This document shows, piece by piece, positions 45,165 to 57,191 of a stretch of 64,000 bases of DNA (positions within the stretch are counted from its first letter, which is position 1; each line of letters opens with the position of its first letter). The translations under genes and the position numbers were made by a program. Source of the DNA: Physcomitrium patens (taxonomy: Eukaryota > Streptophyta > Bryopsida > Funariales > Funariaceae); NCBI RefSeq assembly GCF_000002425.4, contig NC_037265.1, forward strand, positions 8,643,238 to 8,707,237. The letters are read 5' to 3'. A model generated the notes under the pieces. That model was not told where the DNA came from and ran no database searches. It saw only the letters and a program-made list of their open reading frames with translations.

Positions 45165-46730
45165 TTATATCTTTTCATCGTGATTATTAGGGTTAAATAG
45201 AACATTGCATTGATAATGAAAATGATCCGATTGCTTATAATTTCCACATACTAGAGCATATTTATCTATAAACCTTAGATTAGGGCATTCACTGGTATAA
45301 TGACCAATCTGTTTGCAATAGAAACGACGAAGTGGTCTTCTTGCACCTCCATCAGGCATATTGGATGTTTCTATTGGTATATACCTACTAGGCTTGTTCC
45401 ATGTAGGGTTAGAAAATGATTTTGGTTGTCTCGTTGGTACGGAGGGTACTTGGTTTGATGACATCGATGGAACATATTGCTAATACCTCTGGTGCTCCTT
45501 CCCGTAGTTTTGGTAATTTGATGCAAACCCGTGATTAAAATTGGAACTTTGAAAGTTATTGAATGTTCAATTTTATCGATTAGTTTGATTTCCATTCTAT
45601 CTATACGTATTTTCCATTTGAACTTGATTGACTTCCCACTGAGTCGGTGAGATCATGGTCTGATTATTGAATTGTTGCTGCTTTTGCTAATTCCAATAAT
45701 TTTGGGTAGGGTGCTTTCTTCCACAAAATTTACATTGAATATTCGTTTGTTTGGGTGATGGACATTCCGTATCAAAATGATCTTATCCATTACAATTATT
45801 ACAGCATACATTAGGTCTCGTATTAAAAGGCTTATGTCATTTCTCCTTATTTTTAGCCAAATTCACGGCCAATTCTTCCATCTTCTTTATTAGATTTAAT
45901 AACAAGGCTTCATTTGGATCTTTAATAGTCGCATTTGTGAACAACTCCAGTTTTTGATAGGTTGGCAATATAAAATAAGGTGTCATTGTTATTGGCGCTA
46001 TTGCTTGAAGTGGTGTAGTATTAATTGGTTGTTGCAACATAACATTCTTCATGTTGGAGGCACCCATTTGTGGATAATTATCCATCGACATATTTCTCGA
46101 TTGTATTTGTTGGCTTCCTGAACTTGGAATCATCATGGCCTCCACTGTTAAGAATTGATCATAATGACATTCTTTCCACACCTTTGCTCGTGCCAACAAT
46201 GCCTCTACCATAATTGATTGAGCCTCTTTTACAAATATTTTCAATTCTGATCGATGCAAACCATTAATTAATATTGATAATATAAACGCCTTTGGTATTT
46301 GATTATTTAACCATTTACGAAGTATATCCATGACCCAGCCATAATTAGACTCTATTGATTTCTCCACAAACATCCTACTATTCATAAAACTTTCTCGAAG
46401 TCAATCTTCAAATCCAATTGGTCTAAAATGGGTTAGGAAGGCATTCCTCAAGGCCTTCCAATTGGAAAATCTATCCACTGGTTGCCAAATATACCATTCA
46501 AAAGCTGTATCTTTTAAAGTTACTGGGAACCATCTCAACCAAATGTCTTCATTTCTACCATTATTAGCCACATAGTCTATCAAGAATTGAGATATATGGT
46601 GATCAGGATCAGAGTCCGGCCAACCACTAAAAGTAGGTAATGGTGCCAGACTTGAAGTGCGGTCTTCTACTGCTCCCATTTGTACTGCAATTGGTACTTC
46701 TGGCACTCTCGTGGCCATTGGTGTTATCAC
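45165..46730 (-). pseudogene. gag: Gag of element J with four knuckle-like motifs
   Basis: Gag core: SLAPLPTFSGWPDSDPDHHI, WFPVTLKDTAFEWYIW, FSNWKALRNAFLTHFRPIGF, then (after one stop at about 46401) NNQIPKAFILSILINGLHRS and ALLARAKVWKECHYDQFLTV. The C-terminal half carries CCHC-like motifs CNNCNG.DHFDTEC, CKFCGRKHPTQNYW, YCKQIGHYTSEC and CGNYKQSDHFHYQC, of which some have lost a cysteine. Stops lie at several places between 45480 and 45840. The linker after gag (44830-45060) includes the QSNEVSIMEASVPF block that occurs inside the G-family LTRs. Confidence 0.8.
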
Positions 46731-46739
46731 TTCTCTCCT

Positions 46740-47070
46740 TGCTATTTGAATTTGAATTTTTCTTCCTTTGGTTTTACTTGGACCTACAAATTCTTTTTGT
46801 CGTTCCCATAGGAGATTTCTTATGCATAATCACTCCTATCTTTCTTTCGCTTGTTGATTAATTCTTTGATAATCCTTTGCTTCATGATTATCACTCATGA
46901 TCTTTCATTCTTCTTTATACAATCAATACTGCCTTAAATTATAACTCACATATTTGTAACTCTAAAACTGGTTCTTTTCAAGTTTTCATTCAACATATAT
47001 TTCCATCTTCCATACAATCAATTTTCTAATATTTCATATTGTTATCATTTTTTTGGCAGCGCCGCCAAAA
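46740..47070 (-). promoter_or_regulatory. Leader and primer binding site of element J
   Basis: Directly inside the 5' LTR the minus strand reads TTTTGGCGGCGCTGCC (47055-47070), the position and style of plant gypsy primer sites of TGGCGCC type. K has TTTTGGTGCCACTGCC. The leader then contains a short frame, INQQAKER..., also seen in K. Confidence 0.65.
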
Positions 47071-47883
47071 TGTTGTTCTTGTTGTATTTAAGCTTCAATA
47101 TACCAAAGCAATTGAACTAGTAGAGGTGGATTTGAACACAAAGAAAGATTGGTTATATGAATTGGGTCTGTTAGTGTCACAATTGATTGTACTCTAGCTA
47201 TCTAAAATCAATTATCAAACTACTAAACACCAAGGCTAACTACTTCCATCTTAATTCAATATATAATCCATTCTAAGACTATCAATTCAACAATACTTTC
47301 ATATTCTTATCAATTCATCTCCCACTTACTCTCTTTGTGGTTTATATATATTCAATTACTAATCTCTAGCTTACTTATTATATTCAGTTTCTCAATTCAT
47401 CACACAAAATTCAATATCTTCACTTAACACAACACAATTGGATAATCTCAATTCTCAAGGTCACAAATTTTCTCCATATTGGTTAGTCCAAAGCCATATT
47501 CTACAATATTCTAATTATAATTTCAACAATACTTCTCTCAATCACAATTCTTCATAAGCAAATAATAAAAGCAAAGAAAACAAAGAAGTAGTACCAAGCT
47601 TATCTCGGCTTACGACTTTTACAATCTGGCCCCCTGGCTTACGACTCTCACAGTCTGGCCCCTCGGCTTATGATTCTCACATTCTGGTTCCCTGGCTTAT
47701 GACTCTCACAGTCTGGCCCCGATCTCCCTTTTCTCAACCTCTTTATCCTACTAAAAGATGGACTGTCGGCCACTAGATTTCAACCTACTGTTACCAACTA
47801 AACTACCTAACCATTAGTCTAATTCTCAAAATTATCAATAACCAACCAGTAACTTACCACAAAATTTATTTACCTAGTCTATA
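47071..47883 (-). repeat. 5' LTR of element J
   Basis: 813 bp, homologous to 33846-34643. Contains four copies of the roughly 29-bp CTGGCTTACGACTCTCACAG unit (47606-47722), against two in the 3' LTR. Confidence 0.88.
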
Positions 47884-48160
47884 CCTACTTATGTTAGAAA
47901 TTTATAAAATGGCATGACAACACTTTAGAGCTTATCTCTAATGGAAAATAAAATAAGACATAATGATAAAAGAGTTTTTTATGGTAGTTTGAAATAAGCT
48001 TGCTTTATCTATTTAATCTAATCTTTTAGCAAAAATAGAAAATAGATTGTGAGTAACTAGACTATTATAATTAAATGTCTAGCTTACTACACACAATTGC
48101 ATAATGCAACATTAGAAATATAATTTCTTAAATAATCATAGTAAAAATTGTAGAGGCATT
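47884..48160. other. AT-rich spacer without recognised content
   Basis: No ORF or LTR homology seen. It is the right flank of element J and probably old repeat debris. Confidence 0.4.
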
Positions 48161-49690
48161 GTTGTATTACATGATGTCTTATTTAAAATTTATTATGCAA
48201 TTATTTATTAAAAAAAAGTAGAAATTACAACAACAAGGTCACAACAATTCTAATAGAATCTCAAATAAATTTTAATTAAATATTTAAAATTCTAATCAAA
48301 TGTTACTAAAATCTAAAAGAAGTCTTAAAATAATTATAAAAAATCCTTTAAAAATACTAAATATTTAAATCTTAAGTAAATCCTAGCTAAATCCTAATGA
48401 AATCCTAAAAAATCATATTAAAGTTCTAAATTAAATCTTAAGTAAATTATAATAAATTAATAAAATAATCTTAAGTAAATCTTAATAAAATTCTAATAAA
48501 ACCTTAATAAATTTCCAAATGAATCTTTAAAAAATTCTAATCAAATTCTTAAAATAATCTTATAAAATTTTTAATTATCAATTAATTTTTTGATTTTTAT
48601 TGAAAAAAATTCAAATTTTAGTATTTAAGCAAAAAATAAGTATAAAAAATTTGAAAAAAAATAAAATTTATAAATAAAAAAAAACTCCTAATATTTTTTG
48701 TTGTCGAATATATTCCTTCTTCAATCCAAATATTGATATTTTAGTAGTAATTTCTCCTTAGTAAATCATTCAAATACTCTCCAAAATGACAAAAAGATAG
48801 AAATCTTAGCCAATTATGTCTTTACAAAAGTAATTATCTCTTGAAAAATTCTTGAATTAATGAGATATTTTGTGTTTATAGCGAATCCTCTTTGAATATC
48901 AGTCCTTAATTTTATAAGGTAATTTTTGCTAAAAACTATTTTTAACCACCTCTTAAAGATGTATTCATTATTTAAATTTTTTAATCTTTTTTTTTGCCTT
49001 ATTTATGTATATACAAAGTAAGTAAAAGTTTTTTTATATAAAAAAGAAATTCTAGAACAAATTCATTCTTGACAAAATATTACTTACTAATGAAACCTAA
49101 ACTTGAACAAAGACATCCAAATAAAATACAATCTTGTTGAAATTAGATTTCTATAATGCCTACAACCACGTTGTTATATAATGTGTTGTCTTGATTAAGC
49201 ATGCATTGGGTACTTAGTTATAAAATATAAATTAGAATTTGCAACAATAAAGGTCTTAATAACTCTGATAGAATTTAAAATAAATCCTAATTAAACCTTA
49301 GTAATCCTAATTTAACCTTGATAAATTCTTAAAAAATCTTAAAGATTTTTTTAAAAAAAAACATAAAAAATCATATTTTTTTAAAAAAAATTATAAATAT
49401 ATTCTAAAGAAATATTATAAATTGAAATAATAAAAATAATAAAAAATTCTTATAAGATATTAAAAAAAAAAATTTAAAAATAATAAAAAAATCTTTAAAA
49501 AAAATTAAATAATTTTTTAAATAAATCTTAAATAAATCCCAACCAAATTTTAATGTAGTCCTAAATAAATCCTAAAAAAATTCTAATAAAATCCTAATGA
49601 TACCTCAATGAAATCCTAAAAAAATCGTGAATAAATATCAAGGAAATGAATCTCAAAGCAAGAAATCCTCAATATATTCTTGTGTCACTC
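48161..49690 (-). repeat. S2 and S3: AT-rich S-family LTR-like repeats
   Basis: S2 (about 48161-49160) begins with TTGTTGTATTACATGATGTC. Its part 48865-49080 aligns with S1 29790-30000 (TCCTCTTTGAATATCAGTCC against TCCTCTTTGGATATCAATTT). S3 (about 49165-49690) begins GTTATATAATGTGTTGTCTTG, then GCATTGGGTACTTAGTTATA, the shared LTR tail. Both contain arrays of degenerate TAAATCCTAA-like units. Boundaries are approximate. Confidence 0.5.
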
Positions 49691-49850
49691 AAAAAAACTA
49701 AAAAGTCACTCAAAGATAATATAGTATTGAACTAAAATGGCTATTGTCAAATATAAGAAGACTAAAAAGTCTTGAAACAAGACTAAGGACTAAAAAGTCA
49801 TTGACAAAAGTGAAGAAGGCTTCATTCTTGCTTACATATATACTCTTAAT
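49691..49850 (-). repeat. B-family LTR fragment
   Basis: AACTAAAATGGCTATTGTCAAATATAAGAAGACTAAAAAGTC to TATATATACTCTTAA aligns with B LTR 4325-4440 (AACTGGAATGGCTATTGCCA...). A remnant of another copy. Confidence 0.75.
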
Positions 49851-50399
49851 AAGAAATTATTATTGAAAAAATAGAATAAGTAAGACACAAGTAAGTAGAA
49901 ATCAGTAAGATTATACACAAGAGAAGTGTGGAATGAGCTACCTCTCACTTCCAACATCCTTTACTTATAGATAGAGTTTATATCTATTATGGTTGAACTT
50001 CATCTTCATCCATCTTTGCTTCATCCAAAGAATCTCTAATCGCTACTTAAAATCTTAGCCACCACATAAACCGTAGTCGCCACCTTAGTTATTTTCCTTC
50101 AATCTTTTGCTGCCTTTTGATCATTAACAACTTATCTAAGCTAATAATTACTTACTTTATCATATCTATAGTAATACTTATTTACTTTAATACTTCCACT
50201 TTGTTATTGGTCAAATGCTATTAATCCTAGTACCTTTGTTAACTTGTGATGCCTATCTTTTACTAGTACTTTTGTGAGCAAATCAACAAGCATGTCTTTT
50301 ATTGCATAATACTTTATATCAATTAATCTCATTTCAATCTTTTCTATTATGAAGTGATATTAAATGTCAATGTGCCTGATTCTTGAGTAATGCTTTGGA

Positions 50400-50806
50400 T
50401 TCTTTGTAAAACCAAGACATCCTTGGTTACTACACTTTATTAGAGTTGCTTCCATTTGCACGAGTCCAATATCTTCTAAAAGTTACCTTAGCCAAATTGC
50501 TTCCATTGCACTATGACTTGCTGCCATGTATTCTACTTCTATTTTGGACCTTGTAATTGTTGGTTATTTCTTGCAATTCTATGAGATTGCTCCAACTCCA
50601 ACAAAGAGTACATATCCTGCTGTTGATCTTCTATCATTTGTATCTCCAATCCAATCCACACCGCAATAACCATGTAATGAAATATTATTCCCTCCAAGAT
50701 ACAATTTGAAGTTTGAAGTACTTTTTAAGTATCTCATAATCCTTTTCATGGTTGTCCAATGGATTGGTTCATTCTTTGACATGTGTTGACTTACAACACT
50801 TATCAC
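50400..50806 (-). pseudogene. pol: RNase H of copia element L
   Basis: MISVVSQHMSKNEPIHWTTM, RIMRYLKSTSNFKLYLGGNN, GVDWIGDTNDRRSTAGYVLF and VGVGAIS at 50579-50806. Beyond a stop, the same domain continues to about 50420 with a QPTITRSKIEVEYMAASHSA-like block. The Asp of the usual CDADWAGD motif is retained as VDWIGD. Confidence 0.8.
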
Positions 50807-51750
50807 TTATACAAGATCCATCCTTGAGCCAACCATTGCATACATGAGTGAACCTACTATTGCTTTGTATGGAGCACCTTTCATTTCATCTTCAACCTCA
50901 GCAAATTCTTCATTTATAAACTTCATTAACTTCAAGTTGACTTCCAAAGGTGTTCTAATGTTCTTCCAATCTTCTATGTTGAATCGTTTCAACACTTCTT
51001 TAATGTACTTGCTTTGGCTCATTGTAATGGTCTTGTTACCATAATATCTTACAAATCCTACCACTAAATAATAGTAGAATTCTTCCAAGTGACTCATCTC
51101 ATATTCTTCTTTTAATTTTGCCTTCAATGAATCCATCTTCTTCATAGTGTTATTTAATATGATCAAATCATCCTCATAGAGGATAAGAATCAATATAAAA
51201 TCATTTGATTGCATCACATACAAAGAATGATCAGTCTCACTTCTTATAAATCCCTCATTCAAAAAGAATATATCAATATGTTGGTACTATGCTCTTGGTG
51301 ATTATTTTAATCCATACAAGGATTTCTTCAACTTACAAACAAGATGTTGTTTGCCATTTTCAACAAATCCTTGAGGTTGATCCATATACATGTCTTCTTC
51401 TAACTTTTCATTCAAGAAAGCCGTCTTTACATCCATTTGATGCATCTCCAAGTCTATTGCTACCCAATCGCCACAATGATTCTAATAGAGGTGAATTTGA
51501 CCACAGGAGTAAATGTCTCATTGAAATCAATACCAACAACTTGTGAGTAGCCTTTGGCAACTAATCTTGCCTTATATATCATAATATTATCCATTGTATC
51601 CCTTTTGTTTTTAAATACCCACTTATAACTAATTGAAGATCGATTTGGAGGAAGTTGAGTCAATTCCCATGTTTCATTGTCCATGAAAGGTTTGTATTCA
51701 TCTTTCATAGTCTTCTTCTACTTCATTGCATTATGGACTTCATTGCATCA
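50807..51750 (-). pseudogene. pol: Reverse transcriptase of copia element L
   Basis: Two open stretches. 51460-51708 holds the RT start ([53 protein letters not shown]). 50807-51262 holds the palm (ILILYEDDLIILNN, YEDD in place of the usual YVDD) and MSQSKYIKEVLKRFNIEDWK. Between them lie the KTAFLNEKL and [14 protein letters not shown] blocks with stops. Confidence 0.83.
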
Positions 51751-51959
51751 CAGAAATTCAATAGATCAATAAGAAGTGCAACATTGATATGTTCTTCACT
51801 TACTTGAGAAAAGATGTGGTTCTTCCACCATTCACCAAGTTATTTTCTATCTCTCAAAGGATATCTCTTTTCATTTGAAGAAGATTCATCTTGTTGCTCT
51901 CCATACTTGCTTCCAAGCTTTTTCTTTCTTAAACCTTATCTTATTTCATTCAAAGACTG

Positions 51960-52982
51960 ATATTTTTTATCATCATCATTATCTTTAACATCTTCAACAT
52001 CTTAATTGCTAGTCCTAGAAATTGTAGAGACCTCTTTTTTCATCTTTATTCACACCATCTTTATTGTCATCATTATCTTTTTCTTTCTTTGCTGAAATTG
52101 AAGGTGTGTCCACAAACTCACTATGACTTCTATTTGGATACATTTCTAAGTGCTCATAAGCATTCTTATGTTCCAAAAATTCTACATCACCATTTTTTGA
52201 TGATTTTCTTGGTATTCAAAATTATTAGCTTATATGCCTTGATACCTTCACAATATCCAACAAATACACATTTTGTATCTTTTGCATCAAATTTGGACCT
52301 TATAAAATTTGATACTTTTGCATAGGCAATGAAATCAAGCTTCTTCGAGAATTTTTGATGTAAATGTACTTATAAGGTATTTATTCCTTATATACACTAT
52401 TGTTACCATGGCTTTTGTCCAATACTCAAATCTAAGGTTTTGTGTATGTAGCATACTCCTTGCCATCTCCACAATGGTGTAATTTGTTCTTTCAGCAACT
52501 CTATTTTGTTGTAGAGTGTATAGAATAGAGGTTTATTTTGCAATGCCTTGAATCTTCAAAAACTCATCAAAATGCTTTGACATACACTCACTTCCATTGT
52601 TTGTATACAACACTCTGATTTTGTAATGACATTGCTTTTCTATAAGTGCTTTAAATTCCTTGAATCTAGAAAAGCACTCACTGTTATATTTGCTGATGTA
52701 AATCCATATCTTCTTTGAAAAATCATCAATGAAAGTGACAAAATATCATGCTTCTCCTATTGATGGTACCCTCATAGGTCCACAAATATCCAAATATACA
52801 ATCTCCAACAACTTGTTGGCACATGTTGCTACTCCACTTGAAAATGAGGCCCTTTATTATTTGCCTTGGATACAACCTTCACAAATAAGTGTATTGGCAT
52901 TGTACCTAAATTAACCAAGATCCATGCCACTTACTCTGGACTAAAATTTCTTTATGTTCTTGGCATTCAAATGACCAAGGCG
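51960..52982 (-). pseudogene. pol: Integrase of copia element L
   Basis: Reading through stops shows the GHLNAKN-type pre-integrase end near 52970, LDICGPMRVPSIGEA and YFVTFIDDFSKKIWIY (first Asp), YTNNGSECMSKHF (second catalytic position, Asp changed to Asn), and QQNRVAERTNYTIVEMARSM (Glu). It extends into the variable region near 52000. The N in NNGSE is again a G-to-A type change. Confidence 0.75.
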
Positions 52983-53440
52983 TCAATGCCAATTACCAAA
53001 ATTATCTTGATCAAGTAAAAACTCTGCAAATGTGGCCACTTTAATTCCATTCACTATCTTGTACTTGATGAAGTAAAGGTTTCTATTTCTATAGCCCTTA
53101 GCAACATCATCTCTACTCAATAATTTTATAAAGCATCCATTCTTATCAAATTGCACCATACAACCATGTGAAACTAATTTACTCATCGAAAAGAGGTTTT
53201 TCTTGATCTTGAGTACATGCAAATCATCTTTCAATGTGATCCTCCTCGTTTGTCCTCTCACAACATTCTCTACTACAGTAAAGCTTATTGTAATAGCTTG
53301 TATCATGGCATAGTCTCCCATAAAGATATTTGTTACTAAAATTTCTTCATAAGTATCAAATGAATATTTGTATAGTATAATGTACTTAGTGGCACTTGAA
53401 TCAACAATCTACTTGGATATGGCAACCATGGAGGTGCCTT
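52983..53440 (-). pseudogene. Protease to pre-integrase region of copia element L
   Basis: VVENVVRGQTRRITLKDDLH, VLKIKKNLFSMSKLVSHGCM and VQFDKNGCFIKL, typical of the copia stretch between protease and integrase. The protease D-S-G motif is not intact: IVDSSATKYIIL-like sequence appears near 53390. Confidence 0.7.
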
Positions 53441-54092
53441 CACTTGCTATGAAAGTAAAATAATCTCCTCCAAATTTTTCATAGATATTGTTGGCACTTT
53501 CTCTATCTTCTTTTTTGGCCTTGTAGTAATTTTGTACAAAATGATGTAGTTTTCCACAAATAAAGGAAATTTTGACATTATCTCATTGGTATAAAAGGAT
53601 GCCCTTGCTTTGATGTGAGTAGAGTGCTGAATCTTTACTTTGGAGCTCTTTTTCTTTCTTCTTGGTGATTTCATAAGCAAGTCTTAATGTCACATAGTCC
53701 ATTATAAGTTTCTTCATCTTGATGGACTCCAATGCCACAATGAGATAGTTGTAGGACTCCAGAAGACTCATTAGTAAGGTCATGACAATATCACCTTCTT
53801 CTAAAGGCTTGTCAATAATTGCTAGTTGATTTGCAAAAGCCTTTACCTTATTGACATGAGCCATGAGATCTTCACCTTCTTCCATCTTATAAGAAAAGAA
53901 CTTCCTCCTTGTAAAGATGATGTTAAATAAGTTCTTACTCTCATATATGTTACAAGGAGTCTTCTATTTTTTTGCTAGTTTTTTGCAAGAGATGATATGA
54001 GAAACATTGGCTTCATCCAAATTGATGGCAATTACGCCAAAAGCCTTCTTTTCACATCTTTTGAAGTCCTTCCTCTCTTTAGTATCTATACA
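53441..54092 (-). pseudogene. gag: Gag of copia element L (C-terminal part)
   Basis: MEEGEDLMAHVNKVKAFANQ, LAIIDKPLEEGDIVMTLLMS and SLLESYNYLIVALESIKMKK belong to the UBN2-type Gag of copia elements. Upstream of the ATG at 53885 the frame continues with CEKKAFGVIAINLDEANVSH to 54092, where LTR R5 interrupts it. The CCHC knuckle near 53500-53560 is decayed. Confidence 0.8.
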
Positions 54093-55143
54093 TTATCGTG
54101 TTGTGGTTTGGCTACCATGTGAAAATAATGTATTTATATTTTTAATACACAATATACTAGACAACATGATGAAAGCCATATAAGTGGATTTTTGTTAGTT
54201 ATAGGATGTGCATAGATTACTACCTCAAAAAGAAATAATTTAAAAGGACTTTTATTAGAATTTATATGACTTTATTTTTTTTTTATAATAGCTTTGAAGT
54301 TGATCTTATTAGTAGTAACCTTTAAATATTTAGAGTCACCTTTATTAGATATTGGTGATCCTTAAAGTCTTATTTTATTTCTTTTATATAGTATTTAGGA
54401 CATATATTGTATAAATCTTGTAAAGAAAAGAATTAGAGAGGGATTTTGGTAGCAAAAAGAGAGTTTAAGGCATCCATATAGATGAATGGAGATAGATGAT
54501 GAAAATCTCCATTCCTATTGATCAAAAATCATGACCAATTGGCTTCAAAGAGGCTGCCCGAGGCCATACTAGGGATTAGGATTATACTTTTGATCTATTC
54601 AAGCTTTAAAGGCTAGAATTAAAAAATTTAGGTTTTTGACTATAGTTTTGGTACAAATTTTGTGTGATTTTGAGTTTATATGAAAGAAATATGTACGCTC
54701 GAAGTTAAGGTGTTGATTTTGTACTTACTATCACTCTTTTGGATATAACGCATGCGTACCAAAAGCAATAGAAGATGAGCAATTGAGATTGGAGAGAGAA
54801 TTTTTTTGGCTAAACTTTTGGTATATTATTTGATGGATTTTAAATTTAATTAAAGGAGATATTAGAGGTTGAAGTCAATGCTTGTAAATCTAACCATAGT
54901 AAGTGACCCGAATCGCTAGTGGTTGTCTTTTTAGTTATATCTTGAGTAATTTGATAAGATTTTGGCTAAAACTTTCTAAAAATATATATTTTCATATAAT
55001 CAAACTTTTTATATATATTTTGTGGTATTTGGATTTTTTATTTTTGAGATATTAGGAAAATAGTTTTTGGATGCTTGTAGATTAGGATTTAGAGCACTTG
55101 CTAGGGTTTCTAAGATGCCAAAAGTTTTGTAATAGATGTACAG
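54093..55143 (+). repeat. R5: R-family LTR in copia gag, interrupted by element H
   Basis: Starts TTATCGTGTTGTGGTTTGGC and aligns with R4 from 42245 to about 43265 (ending ...GATGCCAAAAG). At 55144 the LTR of element H begins, so the R5 tail lies beyond H, outside the window. AT-shifted relative to R4. Confidence 0.78.
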
Positions 55144-57029
55144 TGTCGTGTTGTAATATGACTATATGGTAAAAATATAAATGAAAAAGATATTATTAAT
55201 ATTTAGTCATCTTGGATGTTAGAAACAATAGCCAATTCCAATGCCAATATTCAGGGTAAGGTAATGTCATCCCACCGGCGTCATCAAACCAAGTACCCTC
55301 CATACCAACGGGACAATCAAGATTATTTTCCAATCCTACATGGAACAAGTCTAGTAGGTATATACCAATGGAGACACCCAATATGCATGATGGGGATGCA
55401 AGAAGACCACTTCATCGTTCCTATTGCAGACAAGTTGATCATTATGCCAGTGAATGTTCCAATCCCAAAGCCAGTAATGATTATGCACCAGTATGTAGGA
55501 ATTGCAAGTAGATGAGGCATACTTATCAGCAATATAATACTCCATATAATTTTAATAAACGAGATCAGCAGATCCAAAGCCAAGGAAAAATTGAGGAGAT
55601 AAATCAATATCCTCAAGATTCTCCGATAAATCGGGTGAAATCAGTCCGAGCCATTCTTACCAAGAGTCAACAAAAGAAAAAAGGATCAATTCAATATTTG
55701 GGTAAGTCTGATGTGAAGGGCCAATTTGACCCAATTATGGGGACATCCAATCCAGGTCCTGGTATGGGCCTCTTATCCAGTATGATACTTGACTTGGTTG
55801 GGCAACCCAATGAAGTTCCGAATACTGAGGCTTTGGTTCTATTTCAAGGTGTTCCATTCTCTATGCTATTTTGAGATAAACGTCCTTTCCATGGAAAGAT
55901 CCTCTTAGAGACAAGAATTCCAGGGAAGCGTCATCGGCTGTTCTAATTTGGAGTCCAAGACATGAGAAAAGAAGACCACATAGAGTTAAAAGGGATGAGA
56001 GGATAAGGAAAGGGGCATTCGGAGATGAGGATTTTTGGGGTCGGAGAGTTAGTTTTAAGCTCCTTCAAAAGGTGTAGAATTAGGTTTCATAGGGTTTGGG
56101 CAGACTTTTGCAATCGTTATTGAAAGTCAATATTTGTATTGATGAATTGGGTTTTTTTTGTAATAAAGTAACGGCTGGTACTCTTGACTGTTTTGTGAAA
56201 TTAGAGAAACTTTTGCAGTTGAAATTTAGAGATGTCTAGAAGGTTGAGTATGCCGAGTGCATGCAAAAGTTTGTATTAATCTGACGGAACAGATAGAAGA
56301 TATTTGACAATTAGTATAAAGATGTATCGAAAGTTAACAGATTGAGGTTGTTTAGGATTTCTGTAATATCTGGAGATCTACCGGGTGGAATAAGGTGACT
56401 TTTGGCATGGTAAGTCAAGGACTTCTAGACGGCGGTCAAGATACATCAGTGTGGATTAACGGCATTTTCTTGTAACCTATAAGTTAGATTGGATTAAAAC
56501 TTCTTGAGCATTTAGAAGGCTTGCAAAGACACTAGTGATAGAAATTTACAACAATCGGACAATCAAATTGAGAATTACAGCTTGTTGAAGCTCGTTGTCT
56601 AGAATTAGGGTTAAAAATAAAATAAAATAAAATAAAATAATAAAATAAAATAAAATAAAAATAAAATAATAAAATAAAATAAAATAAAATAAAATAATAA
56701 AATAAAATAAAATAAAATAAAATAATAAAATAAAATAAAATAAAAATAAAATAAAATAAAAATAAAATAATAAAATAAAATAAAATAAAATAAAAAAATA
56801 AAAACTAACAAATAATAAAAGACTTTGTGCTTATAATATCTTGAAGTTATTAAAAATAATATTTCTAAGCACTTTGTATTGGGATTAAGCTTTTACATTG
56901 AAATCCGAAATAGTTTGTATTTAGATGGTTGAAACCCACTAGCCTACCTAGATACTTATAAAATATTATTTTATCTTCTATAGCTAGACGTCTGGTATGT
57001 TCTCAAGCAAGATAGCATGTAATACGATA
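55144..57029 (+). repeat. 5' LTR of element H with captured gag sequence
   Basis: TGTCGTGTTGTAATATG start and AATACGATA end, about 1.89 kb. Bases 55230-55960 are homologous to K gag and linker (K 60310-60345 and 60645-61345), including the CCHC region and the QSNEVPI.EA block. Later parts match G LTR (TTGACTGTTTTGTGAAATTAGAG near 56187) and the shared tail CTTCTATAGCTAGACGTCTGG (56979-57000). Confidence 0.8.
56617..56800 (+). repeat. (AAAAT)n microsatellite in H LTR
   Basis: About 180 bases of AAAAT units with occasional AAT or AAAAAT variants. Absent from the G LTR. Confidence 0.95.
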
Positions 57030-57191
57030 TAAGTGGTGAATCCAAAGTGAAAGCTTGAGGTAGAAGGTATTGAATTTCATTTTTTTTCGTTTTATTTTAT
57101 GAAGAACGAGAATAAAAATTTTGAAGGATCTTTGGGAGGAGCTTTAAGTGAAGCTTCTGATAGAGTTTCTTCTAAAAGATAGGGTATATAC

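Larger units (their letters stand above)
33846..47883 (-). mobile_element. Element J: non-autonomous gypsy element, twice interrupted
   Basis: LTRs 33846-34643 and 47071-47883 with flanks CCTAT (33841-33845) and CCTAC (47884-47888). After removing the inserted unit 35172-42003 and solo LTR R4 (42238-43556), the element is about 5.9 kb. It encodes gag, protease, a linker, only the N-terminal part of RT, and a short 3' coiled-coil ORF. Element K has the same truncated plan, so the RT loss predates both insertions. Confidence 0.88.
49851..54092 (-). mobile_element. Element L: decayed Ty1/copia (Tork-like) element
   Basis: Minus strand with copia order gag, protease/pre-integrase, integrase, RT, RNase H. 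The 5' part is cut at 54092 by LTR R5. A possible LTR start (TGTTGGAAGTGAGAGG on the minus strand) ends at about 49956, but no second LTR is in the window to confirm it. Many stops. The closest resemblance is to plant Tnt1/Tork-type elements. Confidence 0.85.

Noticed and set aside
56611..56811. Phe/Tyr/Leu-rich ORF
   Set aside because: Pure translation of the (AAAAT)n microsatellite on the minus strand.
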